Shown here in pieces: positions 16,426 to 25,099 of a stretch of 30,499 nucleotides of DNA (position 1 is the stretch's first letter; every line of letters begins with the position of its first letter). Position numbers and translations under genes: made by a program. The stretch comes from a virus, in the IMG/VR virus record IMGVR_UViG_3300051212_000126, positions 1-30,499 of that record; one strand, 5' to 3'. The notes beneath the pieces are model-generated. The model was not told the origin of the DNA and did not search any database. It was given only the letters and a program-made list of their open reading frames with translations.

Positions 16426-17420
16426 TATGCTGTACTCGCAATAAATTTAATTCTTATAGCGCCTGGGCCGCCACGTGTGCCATGATCTCTTACATTCACA
16501 CATGGACTTGGTGCCATGCCTGGGAATCCTGGTGGATGCCACGCAATACATCCTTGTGCTTCATAACATCCACAGCTACGACCGCCTGTCCAGCACTTGC
16601 TTTCTGTTGGAATACCCTGACCTGGATTTCTACCAGCTACATTTAGCGCATGAGTATATTGCATTAGACCCTGACCTGACCAGTTACTATATTCATTATC
16701 ATTTTCAGTGCCAAACTGTAACATGGCGCCGCAATCACTAAAATAGCCTGCTGGACCTTGTACAAAGTATACCTGACTGCACACGCAGTTTGGTAGACAC
16801 CCATAAAAGCCTGCGCAACTGAATCTTCCAAAACAGTTTACATCACCGCCATAGGCCTGCGCACAACAACTAGCAATGGTTACGCCGTTAGCACCTGCGC
16901 CAAAATTACAAATTACACCACAATTACTATTAATTAGTGTACCGCAATAACCGTAATAAAAATAACAACAGAATAAACTAGTACCAGTAGAGCACATACT
17001 TGCGCCTCCACGGCCGCCTTGAGAGCAGATACAGCCCGTAGTACCGTTACCAAACCAACACACTCCTGTTGGTTCGCTACATCCTCTAAAGCACAGAGCA
17101 TCAGCATTGCCGCAAGCCAATCCTACACAGCCTGTAATAGTACATCCTTGTCTAACACAAAAACACTTACGAGCATAGGCACCAGCATTACCTGGAATAC
17201 CGCCACCGCAGCAGCACATACGAGCACCGCTGCCACCAGCTCCCCATACTTCTAAAACCACACAACCGCAGCAAGGTGCTTGCCAGCAAACACAGCAATA
17301 CTGTTTGGTTCTAACATTCGGCTCAGAAAACATCCAGATTTTACCCTGTTCAAGATTTTCTTCGTCGAAAAAAGATTGAACTAATCTGTCTCTTACTAAT
17401 GATGTAAATGATGTAGGCAT
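16425..17420 (-). CDS. Cysteine- and glycine-rich fibre-like protein, copy 2 of 3 (331 aa)
   Basis: This 331-aa protein has 38 cysteines by my count (~11.5 %). It starts MPTSFTSLVRD, has an acidic helix-like segment FFDEENLEQGKIWMFSEPNV, then CVCWQAPCCGC and LEVWGAGGSGARMCCCGGG. The shared frame continues with CFRGCSEPTGVCWFGNGTTG, ICSQGGRGGASMCSTG, GGDVNCFGRFSCAG, VQGPAGYFSDCG, CGCYEAQGCIAWHPPG and GGPGAIRIKF. It is closer to copy 3 in length than to copy 1. Three bases separate it from the stop of copy 1, and its own stop overlaps the start of copy 3. The conserved VRD-G-xGG-GA-xIKF end probably packs the last beta strand. The function is inferred as part of a host-binding fibre tip. Confidence 0.72.
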   Translation of the reverse strand: MPTSFTSLVRDRLVQSFFDEENLEQGKIWMFSEPNVRTKQYCCVCWQAPCCGCVVLEVWGAGGSGARMCCCGGGIPGNAGAYARKCFCVRQGCTITGCVGLACGNADALCFRGCSEPTGVCWFGNGTTGCICSQGGRGGASMCSTGTSLFCCYFYYGYCGTLINSNCGVICNFGAGANGVTIASCCAQAYGGDVNCFGRFSCAGFYGCLPNCVCSQVYFVQGPAGYFSDCGAMLQFGTENDNEYSNWSGQGLMQYTHALNVAGRNPGQGIPTESKCWTGGRSCGCYEAQGCIAWHPPGFPGMAPSPCVNVRDHGTRGGPGAIRIKFIASTA

Positions 17421-17423
17421 TAA

Positions 17424-18650
17424 TTAACTCGCAATAAACTTAATTCTAACTGCGGCATTACCGCCTTTACCGCCTTGATCGCGCACACCTGCTTCAAATA
17501 CAGCGTTGTGACCACCATGCCCTGGAGGCACATAAGCATAACATCCTGAATCTTCATAGCAGCCGCAGCCACCACCAAAGCCCCAACAGTATGCCCAAGG
17601 TATACCTTGACTTGGATTACGACTAACAGCACTGACCATAAAGTTATGTTGATGGCGACCTTGACCGCTGTAGTTACTAAATTCGTTATTATATTCGTGT
17701 GCTACGGCTAAGACCACACCGTCTCTGCTATACATACCAGCAGGTCCTGGAATATAAGAAGTTGTACAGCAAGCAGAGTTAGCATTACAAGCCATAAACG
17801 CTACACAGCTAAAATGTCCGCAACAGTTTACATCGCCGCCAAAGCTTCTAGCAATATGTGGTTGTGGACCTGTACGATAGTTTCCTCCGCACATTTCAGC
17901 TACGCAACATGCTGATCCCCAACAGTTAGCATAGCAACATTGTGGTTGTATATAACTTGGTGTACATCCACACATGTATACACAGTGCGAGTTTTGTACG
18001 TTACAGATTAATCCACAGTTTTCATTATTAAACTTTGTTCCGCAGAACCATTGGCAGGTAAAGCAGCACCAAGCACTTTCACCTGTGCTACACATACTTA
18101 CACCGCCACGCCCGCCTTGAGCGCACAAGCAGCCATCAAACTGTGTATGACATTGATATTTAAAGCAGCAACCGCTACAAGCAATACCTTGTCCGCCTGC
18201 GCCATAACTATTAAGAACGGCTTCAGGTAATAAGTTTAATGGATTAGGATTTTGTGCGCCGCATAGTCCAACAGAATAACACACCTGAGAAGGACCAGAG
18301 CAACCTCTAAAGCATAAATTACTGTCTCTACAAGCGTTATGTGCTACACCGCATACAAACGTACAGCAGGTTTGTTTAGCACTGATACAAAATATTTTTC
18401 TATTATAAGCGCCGGCATTGCCTGGTAATCCAAATCCGCAGCAGCACATACGAGCGCCGCTACCGCCTGCGCCCCACATGTCAATAATTACTATACCTGC
18501 TGTTCCGGTAGGTGGGCACCAGCAAAAACAATTTGGTGTAAGATTGGTATTAGGCTGATAAGCCCAGATACGTCCTTTTTCCAAATGGAATTCACCAGGA
18601 TTCAGATTTTCTGATTTAGTTCCTACCAGTGATTTAAATGATGTTGGCAT
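17424..18650 (-). CDS. Cysteine- and glycine-rich fibre-like protein, copy 1 of 3 (408 aa)
   Basis: This 408-aa protein has 47 cysteines by my count (~11.5 %). It starts MPTSFKSLVGT with an AGGATA-type ribosome site. It shares LEKGRIWAYQPN, IDMWGAGGSGARMCCCGFG, LCAQGGRGGVSMCSTG, GGDVNCCGHFSCV, IPGPAGMYSRDG, GCGCYEDSGCYAYVPPG and a GNAAVRIKFIAS end with the two genes after it. It is ~77 residues longer because of two extra cysteine-rich stretches, around CGAQNPNPLNLLPEAVLNSY and around CVYMCGCTPSYIQPQCCYAN. It is the first gene of the trio, preceded by two small beta proteins. Tandem duplication with later loop growth or loss explains the set. No signal peptide is present, so folding would start in the reducing cytoplasm. 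Confidence 0.72.
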   Translation of the reverse strand: MPTSFKSLVGTKSENLNPGEFHLEKGRIWAYQPNTNLTPNCFCWCPPTGTAGIVIIDMWGAGGSGARMCCCGFGLPGNAGAYNRKIFCISAKQTCCTFVCGVAHNACRDSNLCFRGCSGPSQVCYSVGLCGAQNPNPLNLLPEAVLNSYGAGGQGIACSGCCFKYQCHTQFDGCLCAQGGRGGVSMCSTGESAWCCFTCQWFCGTKFNNENCGLICNVQNSHCVYMCGCTPSYIQPQCCYANCWGSACCVAEMCGGNYRTGPQPHIARSFGGDVNCCGHFSCVAFMACNANSACCTTSYIPGPAGMYSRDGVVLAVAHEYNNEFSNYSGQGRHQHNFMVSAVSRNPSQGIPWAYCWGFGGGCGCYEDSGCYAYVPPGHGGHNAVFEAGVRDQGGKGGNAAVRIKFIAS

Positions 18651-18668
18651 TCTAAAATATCCTAGCTA

Positions 18669-19001
18669 TTACGCAGACGCAACTACCCAGCCGTATGTAG
18701 CACCGCTGTAAATTAATGTTACTATTGCACCGTTGGTGTCTATGGTTAGATCGTCAGTGATATTCTGAATTTTCGCTCCATTTCTAGCTACAGTAATATT
18801 ATTTGTTGCCGCTGTAGCTCCAATATCAATAATTTGAATAGTATCGTTAACAAGAAGTCCGCCACTAGCCGGCAAAGTAATTGTGATTGCTCCGCCAGAA
18901 GTAGTTGCTAAAATTCTGTCATTGACTGCTGCGTTATAGTTAGTAGAGACCTCACGGAATGTTGCTCCTGCTGTGCCGGTTGTTGTGATATATCTTCCCA
19001 T
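18669..19001 (-). CDS. Small beta-rich virion protein, 110 aa
   Basis: This 110-aa protein has a GGGG-type ribosome site before the ATG at 19001. The sequence is all short beta strands: NYNAAVNDRILATTSGGAIT, then ITLPASGGLLVNDTIQIIDI, then NNITVARNGAKIQN, then IVTLIYSGATYGWVVAS. This pattern (DRI-A-TSGG-TITLP, V-D-IQI-D, NNITV-RNG-I, Y-GW-V) is common as a C-terminal or stand-alone domain in phage fibre and decoration proteins. It sits between the 106-aa protein and the cysteine-rich trio, so a fibre or baseplate accessory role is likely. No catalytic residues are seen. A CATAAATA sequence overlaps the end of the preceding gene but is probably too close to the start to act as its promoter. 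Confidence 0.62.
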   Translation of the reverse strand: MGRYITTTGTAGATFREVSTNYNAAVNDRILATTSGGAITITLPASGGLLVNDTIQIIDIGATAATNNITVARNGAKIQNITDDLTIDTNGAIVTLIYSGATYGWVVASA

Positions 19002-19022
19002 TTATTTCCCCTGACTTCCTAT

Positions 19023-19343
19023 TTATGTTGTTGATGTTTCAATTCCGTATACCACTGCGCTGACATTAGGTATAGACGACCAAATTACTACATTTCTTGT
19101 TGCTTCTAAAACAATACCTGTACGCTCTAATACACCTTTTGACAATAATTCAGTGTCATATTCTATATATTCAGCACTAGTAGGAGTTCCGGTAGCAGAC
19201 AATCCAATTCTGATATTAGCTGCTTGATTAGATCTATTACACACACTGATAGTCACTACCGAAAAAGTACTGGCAGGCACTGTGTACACTGTGGTTAGTG
19301 TGGCTACTGTAAGGTCATTTGCGCCTAATCTTCCTGATGCCAT
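19023..19343 (-). CDS. Small beta-sandwich-like virion protein, 106 aa
   Basis: This 106-aa protein has its ATG at 19343 after AAGGAAAT. It contains TTVYTVPASTFSVVTISVCN, then IRIGLSATGTPTSAEYIEYD, then RTGIVLEATRNVVIWSS and a last strand AVVYGIE. The strand pattern looks like that of the 109-aa protein at 29198-29527 (RFTVIGCNIANV, AYYIRGIVV, LILAEQCGLRIVSD, VVVSYAEI), so the two may be distant relatives. I associate such small proteins with the structural clusters of marine T4-like phages, but I cannot assign a specific position in the virion. It lies 16 bases after the 1891-aa fibre gene and 21 bases before the 110-aa gene, in one run of minus-strand genes. Confidence 0.6.
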   Translation of the reverse strand: MASGRLGANDLTVATLTTVYTVPASTFSVVTISVCNRSNQAANIRIGLSATGTPTSAEYIEYDTELLSKGVLERTGIVLEATRNVVIWSSIPNVSAVVYGIETSTT

Positions 19344-19359
19344 TTATATTTCCTTTGTA

Positions 19360-22300
19360 TTAACGGAACAAATTGTACGCCAGTGCGTAACCATCTATGC
19401 CGTCGTTGAAATTCATCGTAGTATTTATGTTAATTTGTGCGCCTGTGGTTGTTGTAATTGTGTCTCCAGCAATATAAACAATACCAGCTGTGAGACTATT
19501 TACATTCAAACTGCTAGATCCGCTACCAATTTGAGCACTAATATAGGCCTTGATTGCTCTCTGCGTTGGCACAATACTATCGGAATCCGCCGTAAAATAC
19601 GGATCTGTACTAAATTCAGAAATTGTAGCTCCGCTGCCTCCTAGTGCCACACTACCCAACTGTAATTCTTGTAGACCTGCGATACTGAATGCCTCAGCGT
19701 TCAAACTAGCAATACCTGTGCTTTGTTCTACACTAAAAATGTCGCCCACTCTGAAATTACCATCTTGGTCTGTTGATGTATAGAATACACGACCACCGCC
19801 AAATTCGTTTGTTTCTTTGGTAGGATCTGGATCAATTAAAGGATTTCCTGGATAATTTGTGTTGGCAAAATTACCTGTACCAATATCTAGGAAATCATGA
19901 CCTGTCAATCGTACTTGACTGTAACGGATTCTGATAGTAATATTGGTTTCATGATCAGCACTTTCTGCCATGCCCCAACCTGGACTAATCTGTAGAATAG
20001 CCGTATATCTGTCGCCTTGAGCTAATAAATTTGTTACATTTACTAATTTGTAATATACATCATTAATACCACTAAATTGTACATTAGATCCAGCTCTAGG
20101 AATAGCAGTTAGATTTTTAACAGCTATAAATGTACCAGTCTGGTAAGTGTCAATAGTACCATTACCAACCACCGAAGCTTGGGCTGTTTCATAGCCTGTG
20201 CCTCTATTACTAAAATTAGGTTGTGCTAGTACACCGTCACCTTTACGTACTTCGGTAACCGCCTCTGCTGTGTTATTAGGATCTACAATAGTCATCGCAG
20301 GCGCACTGGTATATCCTGATCCTGGCTCAATTACTCTTATACTGTTAATTTTTTCATCTGCTACTAATGCTCTGGCATAGGTAGTACAACCTGTAACCGT
20401 ACTGCTAGCTACAGTGCCAGCAGCGCCACTTTGTACAGCAGACCAAATTCCTGATTTATTACTATTACCAAAAGCTATAGCACTGTAGCCGTTAGCACTG
20501 GCGCTCATTGTTCTGCTAGTCCAATTGAATCCATCTTCTGATGTAGCGGCTGCGGTTGATTGACTTACCGCGAAGAACAGACCTTGCCCATAACTTACTT
20601 CTGTATATGTAGCACTTGGTACTGTCATTGTACTCCATGTAGTCCCGTTTAGGCTGTACACTCCTGTGGTTAATGTACCACCTGCTGGCACTGCTACAAA
20701 TTTATTTTTACCAAATACTACGTTTGACCAGTTTCCGCTGGTAATAGTTCTTGTAGTCCAGCTGGTGCCGTTACTAGAACTAGCTGCTGTAGTGCCGCTG
20801 CTGGCTACTGCTACCCATAATCCGTTACCGTAGGCTACACCGGTCCAACTAGCACTTGGTAAACCAGACATAGCTATCCAACTCACACCATTGTTTGTGC
20901 TGTAAGCTGCTGTGGTAGTAGTACCTACCATTACCCAACGATTATTACCATAGGCAATATTAGTATAAGTTCCTGCTGGAGCACTGCCCCCCGCACTCCA
21001 TGTTGTTCCGCCATCTGTGCTGATTGAAGTAGTTCCTGTGCTGCTCATAGCAATCCAGGTGCCGTTACCATAGGCAACTTTTATAGCACTGACATTTACT
21101 GTGCCGCCAGCAGTCCAAGTAATACCATCACTACTATAGCTACTAGTTGTACCTGCCACTGCTACAAATCTACCGCCTGCTGCTGTGCCAGTGATCTCAA
21201 ATGTGTTTACTCCACCAGCAACTACTTTAGTTACTTTAACAGTAATATTGTTAGCAGGCGCAAGTCCGCCTACGTTTGTTCCTAGAATTGTAATTGTATC
21301 GTCTATTAAGTAGCCAGTTCCAGGTGTGGTACAGGTTACAGTTGTATAGTAACTACCTGCTTTTACCACAGTAAACACCGCGCCAGCGCCTGATCCTCCG
21401 GTGCTAGCTACACCGGTATAAGTAGAATTTAAATCACCAAATTCTGAATCAACCCAAGCTGCGTTTTGTATTGTTCTTGCTGTAGAAGTAAATCCTGGAC
21501 TGGTAAATGTTAATCTTGGTTCAATTATATAAGCTGTAGTAACATCTAAAGTGCTAGCTATAGTTGTACCCGCATTAATATGATCCCATCCACTGGCACC
21601 TGTAGATTCTTGATAAATTGTAGCGACTTTGCTGCCGCTGTTATAACTTTGAATGTAACCGTATTGTCCAATACCAGTACCAGCAGTAATTAATATTCTC
21701 ATGCCGACGTAGGCACTGCTAATTGCTGTATCTGTGGCTGCTAGAGTAATGCTTGTAGTATTTCCTGATTGTGCTGTATTAGATATAGTTTTATATCCAG
21801 CACCACCTGTGCCGCTAGAATCTCCAAAGTCTTTTAATCTAATATAGTATACGCCGTCGTCTCTAAATTCAGCTGTTGCTGCAGCATTAGCACCAGGGCC
21901 GTTAAATGTATAAGTGGCTGTGCTATAATTTATACCGGCATTAGCAAATTCTAATCTATAAATTTGATTTACTGTGTCAGTAAACACTGCTTCTATACTA
22001 GCTTCAACACTTCTATTGTCTACTTTACCTAACACAGGCGTTTCAGTTACATCAATTCCTTCACTTACACAACCAAATGAGCCGTAAGAGCTATTTCCAT
22101 TTGTAGCACGAATTTTTCCGCCATTTTCAGCAAGATAGCCAATATGGCCATAATATGAGAACACACTAACAAGCTCAGCACGACCCAGATTAGTAACCCA
22201 TGCGCCAATACCGTCGCTTAATACTTGAGTGAAATCGTTCGCTACAATACTATCATTGCCGCCATTGTGTAGATTACCATCTACTTTCATACCAATACAA

Positions 22301-25035
22301 GCCGTACCAAATGTAGTAACGTTTTGAACATAAGGACTGCGCTGTGTGATCCATACACGCTCGTCATCTGGGCCCCAACCTGGATCTAGGCTAGCATAAG
22401 CTCCAGCACTTGGGCGTCTTGTACCATATACATTTAATGATCCTAATGTGCCGGTTAATCCTGCTACTGTACAATTTCGTAAACCTGTTCCATTTCTTAG
22501 ATAGAACATATCTTTATCAATAGATCCATTAACAGCATGAACGTATAATCTAGCTGCTACAATTGTTTTGTAATTGCTATTATAGATAATGTCCCATTTA
22601 ATAGCATCTACATATTCTCTAATATCTCTCTTACAAGCATCTTCATCGTAAGTTCCTGCGTATGCTGGATAAGTTACATTAATATATGCGACTGCTTCCT
22701 CTGCTAAAAATTCTTTATTTTCTTCAAGCACATTTACAGCATTATAATAATTTTGATCTGTACTGATATAATTTGTGCCAGTCATTGTAGGAGCAGTACC
22801 TACTGAATTTACATAATAATCGATATAATTTTTAGCTGTGGTAAATCTGTTTGCCACTACACTGCCTGCTCCGGCACTACCTGCTGGTCTGGTTGTAACT
22901 GGATCAAGCGGATTACCAGCACTTTTTGTAATTGCAATATTTTGAACAATATTACTTACAATGGCTGCTATTCTTGTAAGAGCAGCTAAACTATAGGTAA
23001 CATCGCCAGGAGAAACCAAACTTCCGGCTGGTTCAATCCTTGTACTGCGTAATTCATCGCCTACAATAGCAGTTAGTGATGGAACAGATATTGGAAGCAC
23101 TTCATAGAAAGTACCCGTTTTAACACTTATAGTATAATTTACTTGCTGTAATTCAAAAACAGTAGTACTATCTTCAACAGCATTAATTGCCGCTGTCAAT
23201 GTATTAATTAGAGATGTAACTAAGGTATTTGTCTCAGTTTCTGGATCTTTAGTTGCGTCAGTTACTCTAGTTACTACACCTTGAAATGGTGTAATTGAAT
23301 CTTCTGCTATAATGTCTTGCATTAATGACAGCGCAAAATTTACAGCAGCTATAGTTTGTAATTTTTCTCCCGCACCAAAGACTGCTATTTCTTCGCCATT
23401 ATAGATAGCAAAATCTCTTACCTTTTTATTACCACCATGACTTAAATCATATACTATAGCATCAATTAATACACCAATGTCTCTTTCAGCTTTAGCAGCA
23501 TTATAAGTAAAGCCGCCAGTAAAAGGAGCTATTGGACCTGCTACTTGCGCATTAATCCATGCTATTACTTCTTTTTGTATAAACTGTCTATTTCTAGAAA
23601 TTAAATTTGTAGCATTGGGATATAAAAGTCCTTTTTCAATCTGCTGGGTTGCAAACTGAATAGTTTTAAAAGGTCTATCAATACTTGGACCATAATTAGG
23701 CCACGCTGAATCTACTCCACTAGGAGCTACATACACTATACAATTAATAATACCCCAATATGCCCATTCAGGAGCAGCAGAAGCACTAACTTTTAAGACT
23801 TGTCCTTCGGCTCCAATAGGTAATCTAGTCGGCCCTGCTCCGCCGTAATAAACTAAATCACCTTGTGTGGTAAGTACACTTAATTCAGAGCCTGCTGTAA
23901 ATACATTCCAATATGTACCAACTGTATCGTTATCAGGTCTTGTAGGTGTTGATGAAGTATGATCTAATATACAAATATAACTGTTTGGACCATATTTTAC
24001 TAGATCACCTAAAACATAAAGTTTATTTCCATCCCACAGTCCTCTCCAAGCCGTTCCAGAGTTAAGTTGTGCCCAATATGTAGTGTTAGGAGGAATATTC
24101 GCTCCGCTGGCTTCTGCGTCTGCAACAGCTACATAGGTAAAACCACCGTGTCTTACAACATTACCTACTCTATAAAAATTAGGTGTTCCCCAAGATCCTT
24201 GATATTTGAAACCAGTTATGTATAGGTCCCAATCGTCGCTATTACTTGTGGGAACTTGATTAGTATTATTTGTTTTGCTGATGTAGACGTAACCGCCATA
24301 GGCAATGGTGTCGCCTGGTTGATACACAGCACTAGCGTTCCATGTATCATTAAATTCTAAGCCTTCTACAAACTGGCTCCAATTAGACTCTGCGAAAGTA
24401 CCGCTACTAGTATGATATGTAGTACAAATCCAAAGTCCTGCTCCGTATTTTACCACATCGTTAATTTTATATCTTACACTAGATCCACTCCACGAGCCTA
24501 AATATTCAATACCTTTATGTAAGAAATCCCATTTAGCTTGATCAGCTTCTAGGCCTAACGCGGCAGTAGCAGCACTGGTGTGATGTAAATTACAAATATA
24601 TGTAATACCACCGTATTTTACGATATCGTTTACTTTGTATCTTGTGCTTACAGTCCAGTCAGTTTTCCAGTCAAAAGTTTCAGCAAATAAATCCCATTTG
24701 CTTTGATCGGCTTCTAATCCCGAAGACGCGGTGGCAGCACTGGTATGACTATCATTACAAATATAGATATACCCACCGTATTTTACAATATCATTTAATT
24801 TATAAAATGTGGTTGTTGACCAATTGCCCTTCCATTCTTGGCCGTCAGACATCTGGTTCCATCTTGTAGGAATATTTTCTAAATCAGTATTAAAATCAGC
24901 AGAAGCAGTGTGCCCAATTACGCAGATATACGTTTTTCCGCCATAGCGAATTACATCGTCTTTGATATAAGTTGTGCTGGTTGCCCACGCACCCTTCCAT
25001 ACAAATCTAATTCTACCTAGGTTAAACTCAGCCAT
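19360..25035 (-). CDS. Giant modular tail-fibre protein, 1891 aa, with beta-propeller insert
   Basis: This 1891-aa protein is a paralogue of the 1232-aa protein before it. In order: seven ~50-residue carbohydrate-binding-like repeats at ~12-380 (W-G-W, Y-xxxDIVKYGG-Y-C, HTS, then W); a QGDLVYYGG-RLPIG linker at ~391-412; a split beta-helix-like core at ~430-1000 (VGDELRST, GMKVDGNLHNGGNDSIVAND, HIGYLAENGGKIRATNGNSS), interrupted at ~468-628 and ~672-840 by helical modules like those of the 2232-aa protein; one GD/LGG-type beta module at ~1215-1280; six Asp-box-like repeats at ~1288-1545 (S-DGITW, STDGGTTW, NNGVSW and so on); and a C-terminal part with LTGHDFLDIGTGNF, FYTSTDQDGNFRVGD and VPTQRAIKAYIS. 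The ATG at 25035 follows CGGAGC, and a CATAAATA box lies upstream. It is probably a host-contacting long fibre; no enzyme site is seen. Confidence 0.75.
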   Translation of the reverse strand: MAEFNLGRIRFVWKGAWATSTTYIKDDVIRYGGKTYICVIGHTASADFNTDLENIPTRWNQMSDGQEWKGNWSTTTFYKLNDIVKYGGYIYICNDSHTSAATASSGLEADQSKWDLFAETFDWKTDWTVSTRYKVNDIVKYGGITYICNLHHTSAATAALGLEADQAKWDFLHKGIEYLGSWSGSSVRYKINDVVKYGAGLWICTTYHTSSGTFAESNWSQFVEGLEFNDTWNASAVYQPGDTIAYGGYVYISKTNNTNQVPTSNSDDWDLYITGFKYQGSWGTPNFYRVGNVVRHGGFTYVAVADAEASGANIPPNTTYWAQLNSGTAWRGLWDGNKLYVLGDLVKYGPNSYICILDHTSSTPTRPDNDTVGTYWNVFTAGSELSVLTTQGDLVYYGGAGPTRLPIGAEGQVLKVSASAAPEWAYWGIINCIVYVAPSGVDSAWPNYGPSIDRPFKTIQFATQQIEKGLLYPNATNLISRNRQFIQKEVIAWINAQVAGPIAPFTGGFTYNAAKAERDIGVLIDAIVYDLSHGGNKKVRDFAIYNGEEIAVFGAGEKLQTIAAVNFALSLMQDIIAEDSITPFQGVVTRVTDATKDPETETNTLVTSLINTLTAAINAVEDSTTVFELQQVNYTISVKTGTFYEVLPISVPSLTAIVGDELRSTRIEPAGSLVSPGDVTYSLAALTRIAAIVSNIVQNIAITKSAGNPLDPVTTRPAGSAGAGSVVANRFTTAKNYIDYYVNSVGTAPTMTGTNYISTDQNYYNAVNVLEENKEFLAEEAVAYINVTYPAYAGTYDEDACKRDIREYVDAIKWDIIYNSNYKTIVAARLYVHAVNGSIDKDMFYLRNGTGLRNCTVAGLTGTLGSLNVYGTRRPSAGAYASLDPGWGPDDERVWITQRSPYVQNVTTFGTACIGMKVDGNLHNGGNDSIVANDFTQVLSDGIGAWVTNLGRAELVSVFSYYGHIGYLAENGGKIRATNGNSSYGSFGCVSEGIDVTETPVLGKVDNRSVEASIEAVFTDTVNQIYRLEFANAGINYSTATYTFNGPGANAAATAEFRDDGVYYIRLKDFGDSSGTGGAGYKTISNTAQSGNTTSITLAATDTAISSAYVGMRILITAGTGIGQYGYIQSYNSGSKVATIYQESTGASGWDHINAGTTIASTLDVTTAYIIEPRLTFTSPGFTSTARTIQNAAWVDSEFGDLNSTYTGVASTGGSGAGAVFTVVKAGSYYTTVTCTTPGTGYLIDDTITILGTNVGGLAPANNITVKVTKVVAGGVNTFEITGTAAGGRFVAVAGTTSSYSSDGITWTAGGTVNVSAIKVAYGNGTWIAMSSTGTTSISTDGGTTWSAGGSAPAGTYTNIAYGNNRWVMVGTTTTAAYSTNNGVSWIAMSGLPSASWTGVAYGNGLWVAVASSGTTAASSSNGTSWTTRTITSGNWSNVVFGKNKFVAVPAGGTLTTGVYSLNGTTWSTMTVPSATYTEVSYGQGLFFAVSQSTAAATSEDGFNWTSRTMSASANGYSAIAFGNSNKSGIWSAVQSGAAGTVASSTVTGCTTYARALVADEKINSIRVIEPGSGYTSAPAMTIVDPNNTAEAVTEVRKGDGVLAQPNFSNRGTGYETAQASVVGNGTIDTYQTGTFIAVKNLTAIPRAGSNVQFSGINDVYYKLVNVTNLLAQGDRYTAILQISPGWGMAESADHETNITIRIRYSQVRLTGHDFLDIGTGNFANTNYPGNPLIDPDPTKETNEFGGGRVFYTSTDQDGNFRVGDIFSVEQSTGIASLNAEAFSIAGLQELQLGSVALGGSGATISEFSTDPYFTADSDSIVPTQRAIKAYISAQIGSGSSSLNVNSLTAGIVYIAGDTITTTTGAQININTTMNFNDGIDGYALAYNLFR
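20356..21480 (-). repeat. Asp-box (BNR-like) beta-propeller insert with beta module
   Basis: Codons ~1186-1560 of the 1891-aa gene have no counterpart in the 1232-aa paralogue. They hold one GD/LGG beta module and six ~42-residue repeats, each with an AYGNG-W-AV strand pair and an S-x-DG-x-x-W turn. Confidence 0.7.
22516..23634 (-). repeat. Two helical modules inserted in the beta-helix core of the 1891-aa protein
   Basis: Codons ~468-628 (RNRQFIQKEVIAWI, KAERDIGVLIDAIVYDL) and ~672-840 (EENKEFLAEEAVAYI, ACKRDIREYVDAI) resemble the module repeated in the 2232-aa protein. Both are absent from the 1232-aa paralogue, where the flanking sequence is continuous. Confidence 0.65.
23896..25002 (-). 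repeat. Seven carbohydrate-binding-like repeats, 1891-aa protein
   Basis: Codons ~12-380 encode seven units of the type W-G-W-(x)-Y-xx-DIVKYGG-xYIC-HTS. Aromatic residues at fixed places resemble small chitin/cellulose-binding (CBM5/12-like) modules. The fold is inferred. Confidence 0.7.
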
Positions 25036-25062
25036 TTACTGCTCCGTAATTATAAGATATTG

Positions 25063-25070
25063 TATTTATG
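25063..25070 (-). promoter_or_regulatory. Late-promoter-like box (CATAAATA) for the 1891-aa gene
   Basis: The minus strand reads CATAAATA 28-35 bases upstream of the ATG at 25035, in the 64-bp gap after the 1232-aa gene. A CGGAGC ribosome site follows at a normal distance. Confidence 0.5.
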
Positions 25071-25099
25071 TTTTTTTGAATAGGCATAAATTTGAGTGT

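Noticed and set aside
15433-18650. Metallothionein-like or cellular cysteine-rich proteins
   Set aside because: They are far too long and Gly/aromatic-rich, with WGAGG and beta-strand ends typical of phage fibres, and sit in a fibre cluster.
19020-19027. CATAAATA as late promoter of the 110-aa gene
   Set aside because: Too close to the ATG (19-26 bases) for the start to fall before the ribosome site; it overlaps the previous stop and is probably chance.
20403-21174. Active sialidase in the 1891-aa protein
   Set aside because: Asp-box turns are present, but the arginine triad and other catalytic residues are not recognisable; a binding propeller is more likely.
25064-25091. 7-bp inverted repeat ATTTATG...CATAAAT around the 1891-aa gene promoter as a second RNA switch
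   Set aside because: Short, A+T-only apart from one pair, and it does not include the ribosome site.
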